Shown in pieces: positions 24,439 to 39,158 of a stretch of DNA of 64,000 nucleotides. The notes beneath the pieces are model-generated. The model saw nothing but the letters and a program-made list of their open reading frames with translations. It had not been told where the DNA came from and did no database searches. Source of the stretch: Xanthostigma xanthostigma (lineage: Eukaryota > Arthropoda > Insecta > Raphidioptera > Raphidiidae); the NCBI GenBank assembly GCA_963575645.1, contig OY754465.1:31073501-31137500 (forward strand). Reading direction: 5' to 3'. How positions within the stretch are numbered: the first letter of the stretch is position 1; each line of letters starts with the position of its first letter. A program made the translations under genes and the position numbers.

Positions 24439-25520
24439 CATTATTTTAACGCATACAAGCAGTTTTTACATGCTTTATGACAATTAGGGGCAAATGAGTC
24501 CTTATAGGCAAAATTGCTTTATTTCATGAAGGTAAGTCTATTTTCTCTATAACATTCAGGTTTGGATTATTTTGTCATAAGAAAATCCAAACTGCATATT
24601 AACCATTATTTTAACGCAGAAAAGCAGTTTTTCATGGTTTACGACAATTAGGTGCAAATAAGTCCTTAAAGGCAAAATTGTTTTATTTTACAAAGGTAAG
24701 TCTACTTTCACTATAACATTCAGGTTTGGATCATTCTCTCATAAGAAAATGCAAACTGCATATTAACTAACCATTATTTTAACGCAGACAAGCAATTTTT
24801 ACATGCTTTATGACAATTAGGGGCAATTGAGTCCTTATAGGCAAAATTGCTTTATTTCATGAAGGTAAGTGTATTTACACTATAACATTCAGGTTTGGAT
24901 CATTCTCTCATAAGAAAATGCAAACTGCATATTAACCATTATTTTAACGCATACAAGCAGTTTTTACATGCTTTATGACAATTAGGGGCAAATGAGTCCT
25001 TATAGGCAAAATTGCTTTATTTCATGAAGGTTGGTGTATTTACACTATAACATTCAGGTTTGGTTAATTCTCTCATAAGAAAATGCAAACTGCATATTAA
25101 CCATTATTTAAACGCAGACAAGCAGTTTTTACAGGCTTTACGACAATTAGGTGCAAATAAGTCCTTATAGGCAAAATTGCTTTATTTCATGAACATAAGT
25201 CTATTTACACTATAACATTCAGGTTTGGATCATTCTCTCATAAGAAAATGCAAACTGCATATTAACTATTATTTTAACGCAGACAAGCAGTTTTTACATG
25301 CTTCACGACAATTGCGTGCAAATGAGTCCTTATAGGCAAAATTGCTTTATTTTACAAGGGTAAGTCTATTTACACTATAACATTCAGGTTTGGATCATTC
25401 TCTCATAAGAAAATGCAAACTGCATATTAACCATTATTTTGACGCAGACAAGCAGTTTTTACATGCTACACGACAATTGCGTGCAAATGAATCCTAATAG
25501 GCAGAATTGCTTTATTTCAC
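24439..25520 (-). repeat. Junction-proximal mosaic monomers
   Basis: About six to seven right-arm monomers between the palindrome and the first large right-arm block, part of the roughly nine-monomer stretch (to about 25.9 kb) that the mirrored left end lacks. Several are unusually diverged: TTTTCTCTATAAC, GGATTATTTTGTCATAAG, AAAATCCAAAC, GCAGAAAAGC and TTTTTCATGG between 24530 and 24650; a 4-bp insertion in TATTAACTAACC near 24760; GGCAATTGAGTCC near 24823; and GAAGGTTGGTGTATTT with GGTTTGGTTAATTC near 25030-25070. Part of this (CCTTAAAGG at 24664) resembles the reverse of 8160-8345. Confidence 0.75.
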
Positions 25521-28500
25521 AAAGGTAAGTCTATTTACACTCTAACATTCAGGTTTGGATCATTCTCTCATAAGAAAATGCAAACTGCATATTAACCATT
25601 ATTTAAACGCAGACAAGCAGTTTTTACATGCTTTACGACAATTAGGTGCAAATGAGTCCTTATAGGCAAAATTGCTTTATTTTACAAAGGTAAGTCTATT
25701 TTCACTATAACGTTCAGGTTTGGATCATTCTCTCATAAGAAAATGCAAACTGCATATTAACCATTATTTTAACGCATACAAGCAGTTTTTACATGCTTTA
25801 TGACAATTAGGGGCAAATGAGTCCATATAGGCAAAATTGCTTTATTTTACAAAGGTAAGTCTATTTACACTATACATTCAGGTTTGGATCATTCTCTCAT
25901 AAGAAAATGCAAACTGCATATTAACTATTATTTTAACGCATACAAGCAGTTTTTACATGCTTTACGACAATTAGGTGCAAATGAATCTTTATAGGCAAAA
26001 TTGGTTTATTTCATGAAGGTAAGTCTATTTACACTATAACATTCAAGTTTGGATCATTCTCTCATAAGAAAATGCAAACTGCATATTTACTATCATTTTC
26101 ACGCAGACAAGCAGTTTTTACATGCTTCACGACAATTGCGTGCAAATGAGTCCTTATAGGCAAAATTGCTTTATTTTACAAAGGTAAGTCTATTTACACT
26201 ATATAATTCAGGTTTGGATCATTCTCTCATAAGAAAATGCAAACTGCATATTAACCATTATTTTAACGCATACAAGAAGTTTTTACATGCTTTATGACAA
26301 TTAGGGCCAAATGAGTCCTTATAAGCAAAATTGCTTTATTTCATGAAGGTAAGTCTATTTACACTATAATATTCAGGTTTGGATCATTCTCTCATAAGAA
26401 AATGCAAACTGCATATTAACCATTATTTTAACGCTACAAGCAGTTTTTACATGCTTTATGACAATTAGGGGCAAATGAATCCTTATAGGCAAAATTGCTT
26501 TATATCATGAAGGTAAGTCTATTTACACTATAACATTCAGGTTTGGATCATTCTCTTATAAGAAAATGCAAACTGCATATTAACCATTATTTTAACGCAG
26601 ACAAGCAGTTTTTACATGCTTCACGACAATTGCGTGCAAATGAGTCCTTATAGGCAAAATTGCTTTATTTTGCAAAGGTAAGTTTATTTACACTATAACA
26701 TTCAGGTTTGGATCATTCTCTCATAAGAAAATGCAAACTGCATATTAACCAATATTTTAACGCAGACAAGCAGTTTTTACATGCTTTACGACAATTGCTT
26801 GCAAATGAGTCCTTATAGGCAAAATTGCTTTATTTTACAAAGGTAAGTCTATTTACACTATAACATTCAGGTTTGGATCATTCTCTCATAAGAAAATGCA
26901 AACTGCATATTAACCATTATTTTAACGCATACAAGCAGTTTTTACATGCTTTATGACAATTAGGGCCAAATGAGTCCTTATAGGCAAAATTGCTTTATTT
27001 CATGAAGGTAAGTCTATTTACACTATAATATTCAGGTTTGGATCATTCTCTCATAAGAAAATGCAAACTGCATATTAACCATTATTTTAACGCTACAAGC
27101 AGTTTTTACATGCTTTATGACAATAAGGTGCAAATGAGTCCTTATAGGCAAAATTGCTTTATTTTACAAAGGTATGTCTATTTTCACTATAACATTCAGG
27201 TTTGGATCATTCTCTCATAAGAAAATGCAAACTGCATATTAACTATTATTTTAACGCATACAAGCAGTTTTTACAAGCTTTATGACAATTAGGTGCAAAT
27301 GAGTCCTTATAAGCAAAATTGCTTTATTTCATGAGGGTAAGTCTATTTACACTATAACATTCAGGTTTGGATCATTCGCTCATAAGAAAATGCAAACTGC
27401 ATATTAACTATTATTTTAACGCATACAAGCAGTTTTTACAAGCTTTATGACAATTAGGGGCAAATGAGTCCTTATAGGCAAAATTGCTTTATTTCATGAA
27501 CATAAGTCTATTTACACTATAACATTCTGGTTTGGATCATACTCTCATAAGAAAATGCAAACTGCATATTAACCATTATTTTAACGCAGACAAGCAGTTT
27601 TTACATGCTTCACGACAATTGCGTGCAAATGAGTCCTTATAGGCAAAATTGCTTTATTTTACAAAGGTAAGTCTATTTACACTATAACATTTAGGTTTGG
27701 ATCATTCTCTCATAAGAAAATGCAAACTGCATATTAACCATTATTTTGACGCAGACAAGCAGTTTTTACATGCTACACGACAATTGCGTGCAAATGAATC
27801 CTAATAGGCAGAATTGCTTTATTTCACAAAGGTAAGTCTATTTACACTATAACTTTCAGGTTTGGATCATTCTCTAATAAGAAAATGCAAACTGCATATT
27901 AACCATTATTTAAACGCAGACAAGCAGTTTTTACATGCTTTACGACAATTAGGTGCAAATGAGTCCTTATAGGCAAAATTGCTTTATTTTACAAAGGTAA
28001 GTCTATTTTCACTATAACGTTCAGGTTTGGATCATTCTCTCATAAGAAAATGCAAACTGCATATTAACCATTATTTTAACGCATACAAGCAGTTTTTACA
28101 TGCTTTATGACAACTAGGGACAAATGAGTCCATATAGGCAAAATTGCTTTATTTTACAAAGGCAAGTCTATTTACACTATACATTAAGGTTTGGATCATT
28201 CTCTCATAAGAAAATGCAAACTGCATATTAACTATTATTTTTACGCATACAAGCAGTTTTTACATGCTTTACGACAATTAGGTGCAAATGAATCTTTATA
28301 GGCAAAATTGGTTTATTTCATGAGGGTAAGTCTATTTACACTATAACATTCAAGTTTGGATCATTCTCTCATAAGAAAATGCAAACTGCATATTTACTAT
28401 CATTTTCACGCAGACAAGCAGTTTTTACATGCTTCACGACAATTGCGTGCAAATGAGTTCTTATAGGCAAAATTGCTTTATTTTACAAAGGTAAGTCTAT

Positions 28501-28845
28501 TTACACTATATAATTCAGGTTTGGATCATTCTCTCATAAGAAAATGCAAACTGCATATTAACCATTATTTTAACGCATACAAGCAGTTTTTACATGCTTT
28601 ATGACAATTAGGGCCAAATGAGTCCTTATAGGCAAAATTGCTTTATTTCATGAAGGTAAGTCTATTTACACTATAATATTCAGGTTTGGATCATTCTCTC
28701 ATAAGAAAATGCAAACTGCATATTAACCATTATTTTAACGCTACAAGCAGTTTTTACATGCTTTATGACAATTAGGGGCAAATGAATCCTTATAGGCAAA
28801 ATTGCTTTATATCACGAAGGTAAGTCTATTTACACTATAACATTC
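25520..28845 (-). repeat. Block R1, copy A (19-21-mer)
   Basis: Matches 28980-31975. The offset is 3460 bp at 25521 and 25861 and falls to 3130 at 26271, because two monomers present here (about 25.9-26.2 kb) are missing from copy B. It is constant at 3130 for the variants at 27521, 28181 and 28455. The copies diverge near 28.85 kb. Confidence 0.82.
25906..28650 (-). repeat. Inner inverted repeat, right arm
   Basis: Inverted partner of 21740-24320. Its order from the centre outward is AATCTTTATAGG with AAATTGG, TTCAAGTTTGG, CTATATAATTC, CAAGAAGTTTTT, CGCTACAAGC, TTTTGCAAAGG, CCAATATTTTAACGC, ACAATTGCTTGC, ATTCTGG with CATACTC, CCTAATAGGCAG and ACATTAAGG. This mirrors the left arm, apart from one substituted monomer (27230-27366) and one extra monomer (about 28187-28352). 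Confidence 0.85.
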
Positions 28846-31800
28846 AGGTTTGGATCATTCTCTCATAAGAAAATGCAAACTGCATATTAACCAATATTTT
28901 AACGCAGACAAGCAGTTTTTACATGCTTTACGACAATTGCTTGCAAATGAGTCCTTATAGGCAAAATTGCTTTATTTTACAAAGGTAAGTCTATTTACAC
29001 TATAACATTCAGGTTTGGATCATTCTCTCATAAGAAAATGCAAACTGCATATTAACCATTATTTAAACGCAGACAAGCAGTTTTTACATGCTTTACGACA
29101 ATTAGGTGCAAATGAGTCCTTATAGGCAAAATTGCTTTATTTTACAAAGGTAAGTCTATTTTCACTATAACGTTCAGGTTTGGATCATTCTCTCATAAGA
29201 AAATGCAAACTGCATATTAACCATTATTTTAACGCATACAAGCAGTTTTTACATGCTTTATGACAATTAGGGGCAAATGAGTCCATATAGGCAAAATTGC
29301 TTTATTTTACAAAGGTAAGTCTATTTACACTATACATTCAGGTTTGGATCATTCTCTCATAAGAAAATGCAAACTGCATATTAACCATTATTTTAACGCA
29401 TACAAGAAGTTTTTACATGCTTTATGACAATTAGGGCCAAATGAGTCCATATAAGCAAAATTGCTTTATTTCATGAAGGTAAGTCTATTTACACTATAAT
29501 ATTCAGGTTTGGATCATTCTCTCATAAGAAAATGCAAACTGCATATTAACCATTATTTTAACGCTACAAGCAGTTTTTACATGCTTTATGACAATTAGGG
29601 GCAAATGAATCCTTATAGGCAAAATTGCTTTATATCATGAAGGTAAGTCTATTTACACTATAACATTCAGGTTTGGATCATTCTCTTATAAGAAAATGCA
29701 AACTGCATATTAACCATTATTTTAACGCAGACAAGCAGTTTTTACATGCTTCACGACAATTGCGTGCAAATGAGTCCTTATAGGCAAAATTGCTTTATTT
29801 TGCAAAGGTAAGTTTATTTACACTATAACATTCAGGTTTGGATCATTCTCTCATAAGAAAATGCAAACTGCATATTAACCAATATTTTAACGCAGACAAG
29901 CAGTTTTTACATGCTTTACGACAATTGCTTGCAAATGAGTCCTTATAGGCAAAATTGCTTTATTTTACAAAGGTAAGTCTATTTACACTATAACATTCAG
30001 GTTTGGATCATTCTCTCATAAGAAAATGCAAACTGCATATTAACCATTATTTTAACGCATACAAGCAGTTTTTACATGCTTTATGACAATTAGGGCCAAA
30101 TGAGTCCTTATAGGCAAAATTGCTTTATTTCATGAAGGTAAGTCTATTTACACTATAATATTCAGGTTTGGATCATTCTCTCATAAGAAAATGCAAACTG
30201 CATATTAACTATTATTTTAACGCTACAAGCAGTTTTTACATGCTTTATGACAATAAGGTGCAAATGAGTCCTTATAGGCAAAATTGCTTTATTTTACAAA
30301 GGTAAGTCTATTTTCACTATAACATTCAGGTTTGGATCATTCTCTCATAAGAAAATGCAAACTGCATATTAACTATTATTTTAACGCATACAAGCAGTTT
30401 TTACAAGCTTTATGACAATTAGGTGCAAATGAGTCCTTATAAGCAAAATTGCTTTATTTCATGAGGGTAAGTCTATTTACACTATAACATTCAGGTTTGG
30501 ATCATTCGCTCATAAGAAAATGCAAACTGCATATTAACTATTATTTTAACGCATACAAGCAGTTTTTACAAGCTTTATGACAATTAGGGGCAAATGAGTC
30601 CTTATAGGCAAAATTGCTTTATTTCATGAACATAAGTCTATTTACACTATAACATTCTGGTTTGGATCATACTCTCATAAGAAAATGCAAACTGCATATT
30701 AACCATTATTTTAACGCAGACAAGCAGTTTTTACATGCTTCACGACAATTGCGTGCAAATGAGTCCTTATAGGCAAAATTGCTTTATTTTACAAAGGTAA
30801 GTCTATTTACACTATAACATTTAGGTTTGGATCATTCTCTCATAAGAAAATGCAAACTGCATATTAACCATTATTTTGACGCAGACAAGCAGTTTTTACA
30901 TGCTACACGACAATTGCGTGCAAATGAATCCTAATAGGCAGAATTGCTTTATTTCACAAAGGTAAGTCTATTTACACTATAACTTTCAGGTTTGGATCAT
31001 TCTCTAATAAGAAAATGCAAACTGCATATTAACCATTATTTAAACGCAGACAAGCAGTTTTTACATGCTTTACGACAATTAGGTGCAAATGAGTCCTTAT
31101 AGGCAAAATTGCTTTATTTTACAAAGGTAAGTCTATTTTCACTATAACGTTCAGGTTTGGATCATTCTCTCATAAGAAAATGCAAACTGCATATTAACCA
31201 TTATTTTAACGCATACAAGCAGTTTTTACATGCTTTATGACAACTAGGGACAAATGAGTCCATATAGGCAAAATTGCTTTATTTTACAAAGGCAAGTCTA
31301 TTTACACTATACATTAAGGTTTGGATCATTCTCTCATAAGAAAATGCAAACTGCATATTAACTATTATTTTTACGCATACAAGCAGTTTTTACATGCTTT
31401 ACGACAATTAGGTGCAAATGAATTTTTATAGGCAAAATTGGTTTATTTCATGAGGGTAAGTCTATTTACACTATAACATTCAAGTTTGGATCATTCTCTC
31501 ATAAGAAAATGCAAACTGCATATTTACTATCATTTTCACGCAGACAAGCAGTTTTTACATGCTTCACGACAATTGCGTGCAAATGAGTTCTTATAGGCAA
31601 AATTGCTTTATTTTACAAAGGTAAGTCTATTTACACTATATAATTCAGGTTTGGATCATTCTCTCATAAGAAAATGCAAACTGCATATTAACCATTATTT
31701 TAACGCATACAAGCAGTTTTTACATGCTTTATGACAATTAGGGCCAAATGAGTCCTTATAGGCAAAATTGCTTTATTTCATGAAGGTAAGTCTATTTACA

Positions 31801-33226
31801 CTATAATATTCAGGTTTGGATCATTCTCTCATAAGAAAATGCAAACTGCATATCAACCATTATTTTAACGCTACAAGCAGTTTTTACATGCTTTATGACA
31901 ATTAGGGGCAAATGAATCCTTATAGGCAAAATTGCTTTATATCATGAAGGTAAGTCTATTTACACTATAACATTCAGGTTTGGATCATTCTCTTATAAGA
32001 AAATGCAAACTGCATATTAACCATTATTTTAACGCAGACAAGCAGTTTTTACATGCTTCACGACAATTGCGTGCAAATGAGTCCTTATAGGCAAAATTGC
32101 TTTATTTTGCAAAGGTAAGTTTATTTACACTATAACATTCAGGTTTGGATCATTCTCTCATAAGAAAATGCAAACTGCATATTAACCAATATTTTAACGC
32201 AGACAAGCAGTTTTTACATGCTTTACGACAATTGCTTGCAAATGAGTCCTTATAGGCAAAATTGCTTTATTTTACAAAGGTAAGTCTATTTACACTATAA
32301 CATTCAGGTTTGGATCATTCTCTCATAAGAAAATGCAAACTGCATATTAACCATTATTTTAACGCATACAAGCAGTTTTTACATGCTTTATGACAATTAG
32401 GGCCAAATGAGTCCTTATAGGCAAAATTGCTTTATTTCATGAAGGTAAGTCTATTTACACTATAATATTCAGGTTTGGATCATTCTCTCATAAGAAAATG
32501 CAAACTGCATATTAACAATTATTTTAACGCTACAAGCAGTTTTTACATGCTTTATGACAATTAGGGGCAAATGAGTCCTTATTGGCAAAATTGCTTTATA
32601 TCATGAAGGTAAGTCTATTTACACTATAACATTCAGGTTTGGATCATTCTCACATAAGAAAATGCAAACTGCATATTTACTATCATTTTCACGCAGACAA
32701 GCAGTTTTTACATGCTTCACGACATTTGCGTGCAAATGAGTCCTTATAGGCAAAATTGCTTTATTTTACAAAGGTAAGTCTATTTACACTATAACATTTA
32801 GGTTTGGATCATTCTCTCATAAGAAAATGCAAACTGCATATTAACCATTATTTTAACGCATACAAGCAGTTTTTACATGCTTTATGACAATTAGGGGCAA
32901 ATGAGTCCTTATAGGCAAAATTGCTTTATTTTATGAAGGTAAGTCTATTTACACTATAACATTCAGGTTTGGATCATTCTCTCATAAAAAAATGCAAACT
33001 GCATATTAACCATTATTTAAACGCAGACAAGCAGTTTTTACATGCTTTACGACAATAAGGTGCAAATGAGTCCTTATAGGCAAAATTGCTTTATTTTACA
33101 AAGGTAAGTCTATTTTCACTATAACATTCAGGTTTGGATCTTTCTCTCATAAGAAAATGCAAACTGCATATTAACTATTATTTTAACGCATACAAGCAGT
33201 TTTTACAAGCTTTATGACAATTAGGG
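27460..33226 (-). repeat. Block R2, copy A (35-36-mer)
   Basis: Matches 33227-39158, immediately adjacent. The offset is 5767 bp for variants at 27521, 28181 and 28455, and 5932 bp from about 28.93 kb on (28931/34863, 29401/35333, 30651/36583, 31421/37353). Copy B therefore has one extra monomer. Because this block contains parts of both R1 copies, R2 happened after R1. Confidence 0.85.
28980..31975 (-). repeat. Block R1, copy B
   Basis: Second copy of 25520-28845, next to it. Two monomers shorter. Private changes include GAATTTTTATAGG (31420) and TATCAACC (31851). The first reappears 5932 bp later and the second does not, which orders the events. Confidence 0.82.
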
Positions 33227-36200
33227 GCAAATGAGTCCTTATAGGCAAAATTGCTTTATTTCATGAACATAAGTCTATTTACACTATAACATTCTGGTTT
33301 GGATCATACTCTCATAAGAAAATGCAAACTGCATATTAACCATTATTTTAACGCAGACAAGCAGTTTTTACATGCTTCACGACAATTGCGTGCAAATGAG
33401 TCCTTATAGGCAAAATTGCTTTATTTTACAAAGGTAAGTCTATTTACACTATAACATTTAGGTTTGGATCATTCTCTCATAAGAAAATGCAAACTGCATA
33501 TTAACCATTATTTTGACGCAGACAAGCAGTTTTTACATGCTACACGACAATTGCGTGCAAATGAATCCTAATAGGCAGAATTGCTTTATTTCACAAAGGT
33601 AAGTCTATTTACACTATAACTTTCAGGTTTGGATCATTCTCTAATAAGAAAATGCAAACTGCATATTAACCATTATTTAAACGCAGACAAGCAGTTTTTA
33701 CATGCTTTACGACAATTAGGTGCAAATGAGTCCTTATAGGCAAAATTGCTTTATTTTACAAAGGTAAGACTATTTTCACTATAACGTTCAGGTTTGGATC
33801 ATTCTCTCATAAGAAAATGCAAACTGCATATTAACCATTATTTTAACGCATACAAGCAGTTTTTACATGCTTTATGACAACTAGGGACAAATGAGTCCAT
33901 ATAGGCAAAATTGCTTTATTTTACAAAGGCAAGTCTATTTACACTATACATTAAGGTTTGGATCATTCTCTCATAAGAAAATGCAAACTGCATATTAACT
34001 ATTATTTTTACGCATACAAGCAGTTTTTACATGCTTTACGACAATTAGGTGCAAATGAATCTTTATAGGCAAAATTGGTTTATTTCATGAGGGTAAGTCT
34101 ATTTACACTATAACATTCAAGTTTGGATCATTCTCTCATAAGAAAATGCAAACTGCATATTTACTATCATTTTCACGCAGACAAGCAGTTTTTACATGCT
34201 TCACGACAATTGCGTGCAAATGAGTTCTTATAGGCAAAATTGCTTTATTTTACAAAGGTAAGTCTATTTACACTATATAATTCAGGTTTGGATCATTCTC
34301 TCATAAGAAAATGCAAACTGCATATTAACCATTATTTTAACGCATACAAGCAGTTTTTACATGCTTTATGACAATTAGGGCCAAATGAGTCCTTATAGGC
34401 AAAATTGCTTTATTTCATGAAGGTAAGTCTATTTACACTATAATATTCAGGTTTGGATCATTCTCTCATAAGAAAATGCAAACTGCATATTAACCATTAT
34501 TTTAACGCTACAAGCAGTTTTTACATGCTTTATGACAATTAGGGGCAAATGAATCCTTATAGGCAAAATTGCTTTATATCATGAAGGTAAGTCTATTTAC
34601 ACTATAACATTCAGGTTTGGATCATTCTCTTATAAGAAAATGCAAACTGCATATTAACTATTATTTTAACGCAGACAAGCAGTTTTTACATGCTTCACGA
34701 CAATTGCGTGCAAATGAGTCCTTATAGGCAAAATTGCTTTATTTTGCAAAGGTAAGTTTATTTACACTATAACATTCAGGTTTGGATCATTCTCTCATAA
34801 GAAAATGCAAACTGCATATTAACCAATATTTTAACGCAGACAAGCAGTTTTTACATGCATTACGACAATTGCTTGCAAATGAGTCCTTATAGGCAAAATT
34901 GCTTTATTTTACAAAGGTAAGTCTATTTACACTATAACATTCAGGTTTGGATCATTCTCTCATAAGAAAATGCAAACTGCATATTAACCATTATTTAAAC
35001 GCAGACAAGCAGTTTTTACATGCTTTACGACAATTAGGTGCAAATGAGTCCTTATAGGCAAAATTGCTTTATTTTACAAAGGTAAGTCTATTTTCACTAT
35101 AACGTTCAGGTTTGGATCATTCTCTCATAAGAAAATGCAAACTGCATATTAACCATTATTTTAACGCATACAAGCAGTTTTTACATGCTTTATGACAATT
35201 AGGGGCAAATGAGTCCATATAGGCAAAATTGCTTTATTTTACAAAGGTAAGTCTATTTACACTATACATTCAGGTTTGGATCATTCTCTCATAAGAAAAT
35301 GCAAACTGCATATTAACCATTATTTTAACGCATACAAGAAGTTTTTACATGCTTTATGACAATTAGGGCCAAATGAGTCCATATAAGCAAAATTGCTTTA
35401 TTTCATGAAGGTAAGTCTATTTACACTATAATATTCAGGTTTGGATCATTCTCTCATAAGAAAATGCAAACTGCATATTAACCATTATTTTAACGCTACA
35501 AGCAGTTTTTACATGCTTTATGACAATTAGGGGCAAATGAATCCTTATAGGCAAAATTGCTTTATATCATGAAGGTAAGTCTATTTACACTATAACATTC
35601 AGGTTTGGATCATTCTCTTATAAGAAAATGCAAACTGCATATTAACCATTATTTTAACGCAGACAAGCAGTTTTTACATGCTTCACGACAATTGCGTGCA
35701 AATGAGTCCTTATAGGCAAAATTGCTTTATTTTGCAAAGGTAAGTTTATTTACACTATAACATTCAGGTTTGGATCATTCTCTCATAAGAAAATGCAAAC
35801 TGCATATTAACCAATATTTTAACGCAGACAAGCAGTTTTTACATGCTTTACGACAATTGCTTGCAAATGAGTCCTTATAGGCAAAATTGCTTTATTTTAC
35901 AAAGGTAAGTCTATTTACACTATAACATTCAGGTTTGGATCATTCTCTCATAAGAAAATGCAAACTGCATATTAACCATTATTTTAACGCATACAAGCAG
36001 TTTTTACATGCTTTATGACAATTAGGGCCAAATGAGTCCTTATAGGCAAAATTGCTTTATTTCATGCAGGTAAGTCTATTTACACTATAATATTCAGGTT
36101 TGGATCATTCTCTCATAAGAAAATGCAAACTGCATATTAACTATTATTTTAACGCTACAAGCAGTTTTTACATGCTTTATGACAATAAGGTGCAAATGAG

Positions 36201-39158
36201 TCCTTATAGGCAAAATTGCTTTATTTTACAAAGGTAAGTCTATTTTCACTATAACATTCAGGTTTGGATCATTCTCTCATAAGAAAATGCAAACTGCATA
36301 TTAACTATTATTTTAACGCATACAAGCAGTTTTTACAAGCTTTATGACAATTAGGTGCAAATGAGTCCTTATAAGCAAAATTGCTTTATTTCATGAGGGT
36401 AAGTCTATTTACACTATAACATTCAGGTTTGGATCATTCGCTCATAAGAAAATGCAAACTGCATATTAACTATTATTTTAACGCATACAAGCAGTTTTTA
36501 CAAGCTTTATGACAATTAGGGGCAAATGAGTCCTTATAGGCAAAATTGCTTTATTTCATGAACATAAGTCTATTTACACTATAACATTCTGGTTTGGATC
36601 ATACTCTCATAAGAAAATGCAAACTGCATATTAACCATTATTTTAACGCAGACAAGCAGTTTTTACATGCTTCACGACAATTGCGTGCAAATGAGTCCTT
36701 ATAGGCAAAATTGCTTTATTTTACAAAGGTAAGTCTATTTACACTATAACATTTAGGTTTGGATCATTCTCTCATAAGAAAATGCAAACTGCATATTAAC
36801 CATTATTTTGACGCAGACAAGCAGTTTTTACATGCTACACGACAATTGCGTGCAAATGAATCCTAATAGGCAGAATTGCTTTATTTCACAAAGGTAAGTC
36901 TATTTACACTATAACTTTCAGGTTTGGATCATTCTCTAATAAGAAAATGCAAACTGCATATTAACCATTATTTAAACGCAGACAAGCAGTTTTTACATGC
37001 TTTACGACAATTAGGTGCAAATGAGTCCTTATAGGCAAAATTGCTTTATTTTACAAAGGTAAGTCTATTTTCACTATAACGTTCAGGTTTGGATCATTCT
37101 CTCATAAGAAAATGCAAACTGCATATTAACCATTATTTTAACGCATACAAGCAGTTTTTACATGCTTTATGACAACTAGGGACAAATGAGTCCATATAGG
37201 CAAAATTGCTTTATTTTACAAAGGCAAGTCTATTTACACTATACATTAAGGTTTGGATCATTCTCTCATAAGAAAATGCAAACTGCATATTAACTATTAT
37301 TTTTACGCATACAAGCAGTTTTTACATGCTTTACGACAATTAGGTGCAAATGAATTTTTATAGGCAAAATTGGTTTATTTCATGAGGGTAAGTCTATTTA
37401 CACGATAACATTCAAGTTTGGATCATTCTCTCATAAGAAAATGCAAACTGCATATTTACTATCATTTTCACGCAGACAAGCAGTTTTTACATGCTTCACG
37501 ACAATTGCGTGCAAATGAGTTCTTATAGGCAAAATTGCTTTATTTTACAAAGGTAAGTCTATTTACACTATATAATTCAGGTTTGGATCATTCTCTCATA
37601 AGAAAATGCAAACTGCATATTAACCATTATTTTAACGCATACAAGCAGTTTTTACATGCTTTATGACAATTAGGGCCAAATGAGTCCTTATAGGCAAAAT
37701 TGCTTTATTTCATGAAGGTAAGTCTATTTACACTATAATATTCAGGTTTGGATCATTCTCTCATAAGAAAATGCAAACTGCATATTAACCATTATTTTAA
37801 CGCTACAAGCAGTTTTTACATGCTTTATGACAATTAGGGGCAAATGAATCCTTATAGGCAAAATTGCTTTATATCATGAAGGTAAGTCTATTTACACTAT
37901 AACATTCAGGTTTGGATCATTCTCTTATAAGAAAATGCAAACTGCATATTAACCATTATTTTAACGCAGACAAGCAGTTTTTACATGCTTCACGACAATT
38001 GCGTGCAAATGAGTCCTTATAGGCAAAATTGCTTTATTTTGCAAAGGTAAGTTTATTTACACTATAACATTCAGGTTTGGATCATTCTCTCATAAGAAAA
38101 TGCAAACTGCATATTAACCAATATTTTAACGCAGACAAGCAGTTTTTACATGCTTTACGACAATTGCTTGCAAATGAGTCCTTATAGGCAAAATTGCTTT
38201 ATTTTACAAAGGTAAGTCTATTTACACTATAACATTCAGGTTTGGATCATTCTCTCATAAGAAAATGCAAACTGCATATTAACCATTATTTTAACGCATA
38301 CAAGCAGTTTTTACATGCTTTATGACAATTAGGGCCAAATGAGTCCTTATAGGCAAAATTGCTTTATTTCATGAAGGTAAGTCTATTTACACTATAATAT
38401 TCAGGTTTGGATCATTCTCTCATAAGAAAATGCAAACTGCATATTAACAATTATTTTAACGCTACAAGCAGTTTTTACATGCTTTATGACAATTAGGGGC
38501 AAATGAGTCCTTATTGGCAAAATTGCTTTATATCATGAAGGTAAGTCTATTTACACTATAACATTCAGGTTTGGATCATTCTCACATAAGAAAATGCAAA
38601 CTGCATATTTACTATCATTTTCACGCAGACAAGCAGTTTTTACATGCTTCACGACATTTGCGTGCAAATGAGTCCTTATAGGCAAAATTGCTTTATTTTA
38701 CAAAGGTAAGTCTATTTACACTATAACATTTAGGTTTGGATCATTCTCTCATAAGAAAATGCAAACGGCATATTAACCATTATTTTAACGCATACAAGCA
38801 GTTTTTACATGCTTTATGACAATTAGGGGCAAATGAGTCCTTATAGGCAAAATTGCTTTATTTTATGAAGGTAAGTCTATTTACACTATAACATTCAGGT
38901 TTGGATCATTCTCTCATAAAAAAATGCAAACTGCATATTAACCATTATTTAAACGCAGACAAGCAGTTTTTACATGCTTTACGACAATAAGGTGCAAATG
39001 AGTCCTTATAGGCAAAATTGCTTTATTTTACAAAGGTAAGTCTATTTTCACTATAACATTCAGGTTTGGATCATTCTCTCATAAGAAAATGCAAACTGCA
39101 TATTAACTATTATTTTAACGCATACAAGCATTTTTTACAAGCTTTATGACAATTAGGT
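33227..39158 (-). repeat. Block R2, copy B
   Basis: Second copy of 27460-33226. The crossover that formed it falls in the shared stretch of about 80 bp between 33147 and 33226, within a monomer with AAGCTTTATGACAATTAGG. Its private changes, such as AAGCATTTTTTAC near 39127, are carried into the later 10-kb duplication. Confidence 0.85.

Noticed and set aside
27038-27220. Plus-strand open reading frame of 60 codons, the only one of that size
   Set aside because: It lies wholly in satellite monomers, crosses a unit boundary, has low-complexity composition, is not open in neighbouring copies and has no recognisable domain. The closely related block near 30168-30350 lacks an equivalent frame because of small differences.
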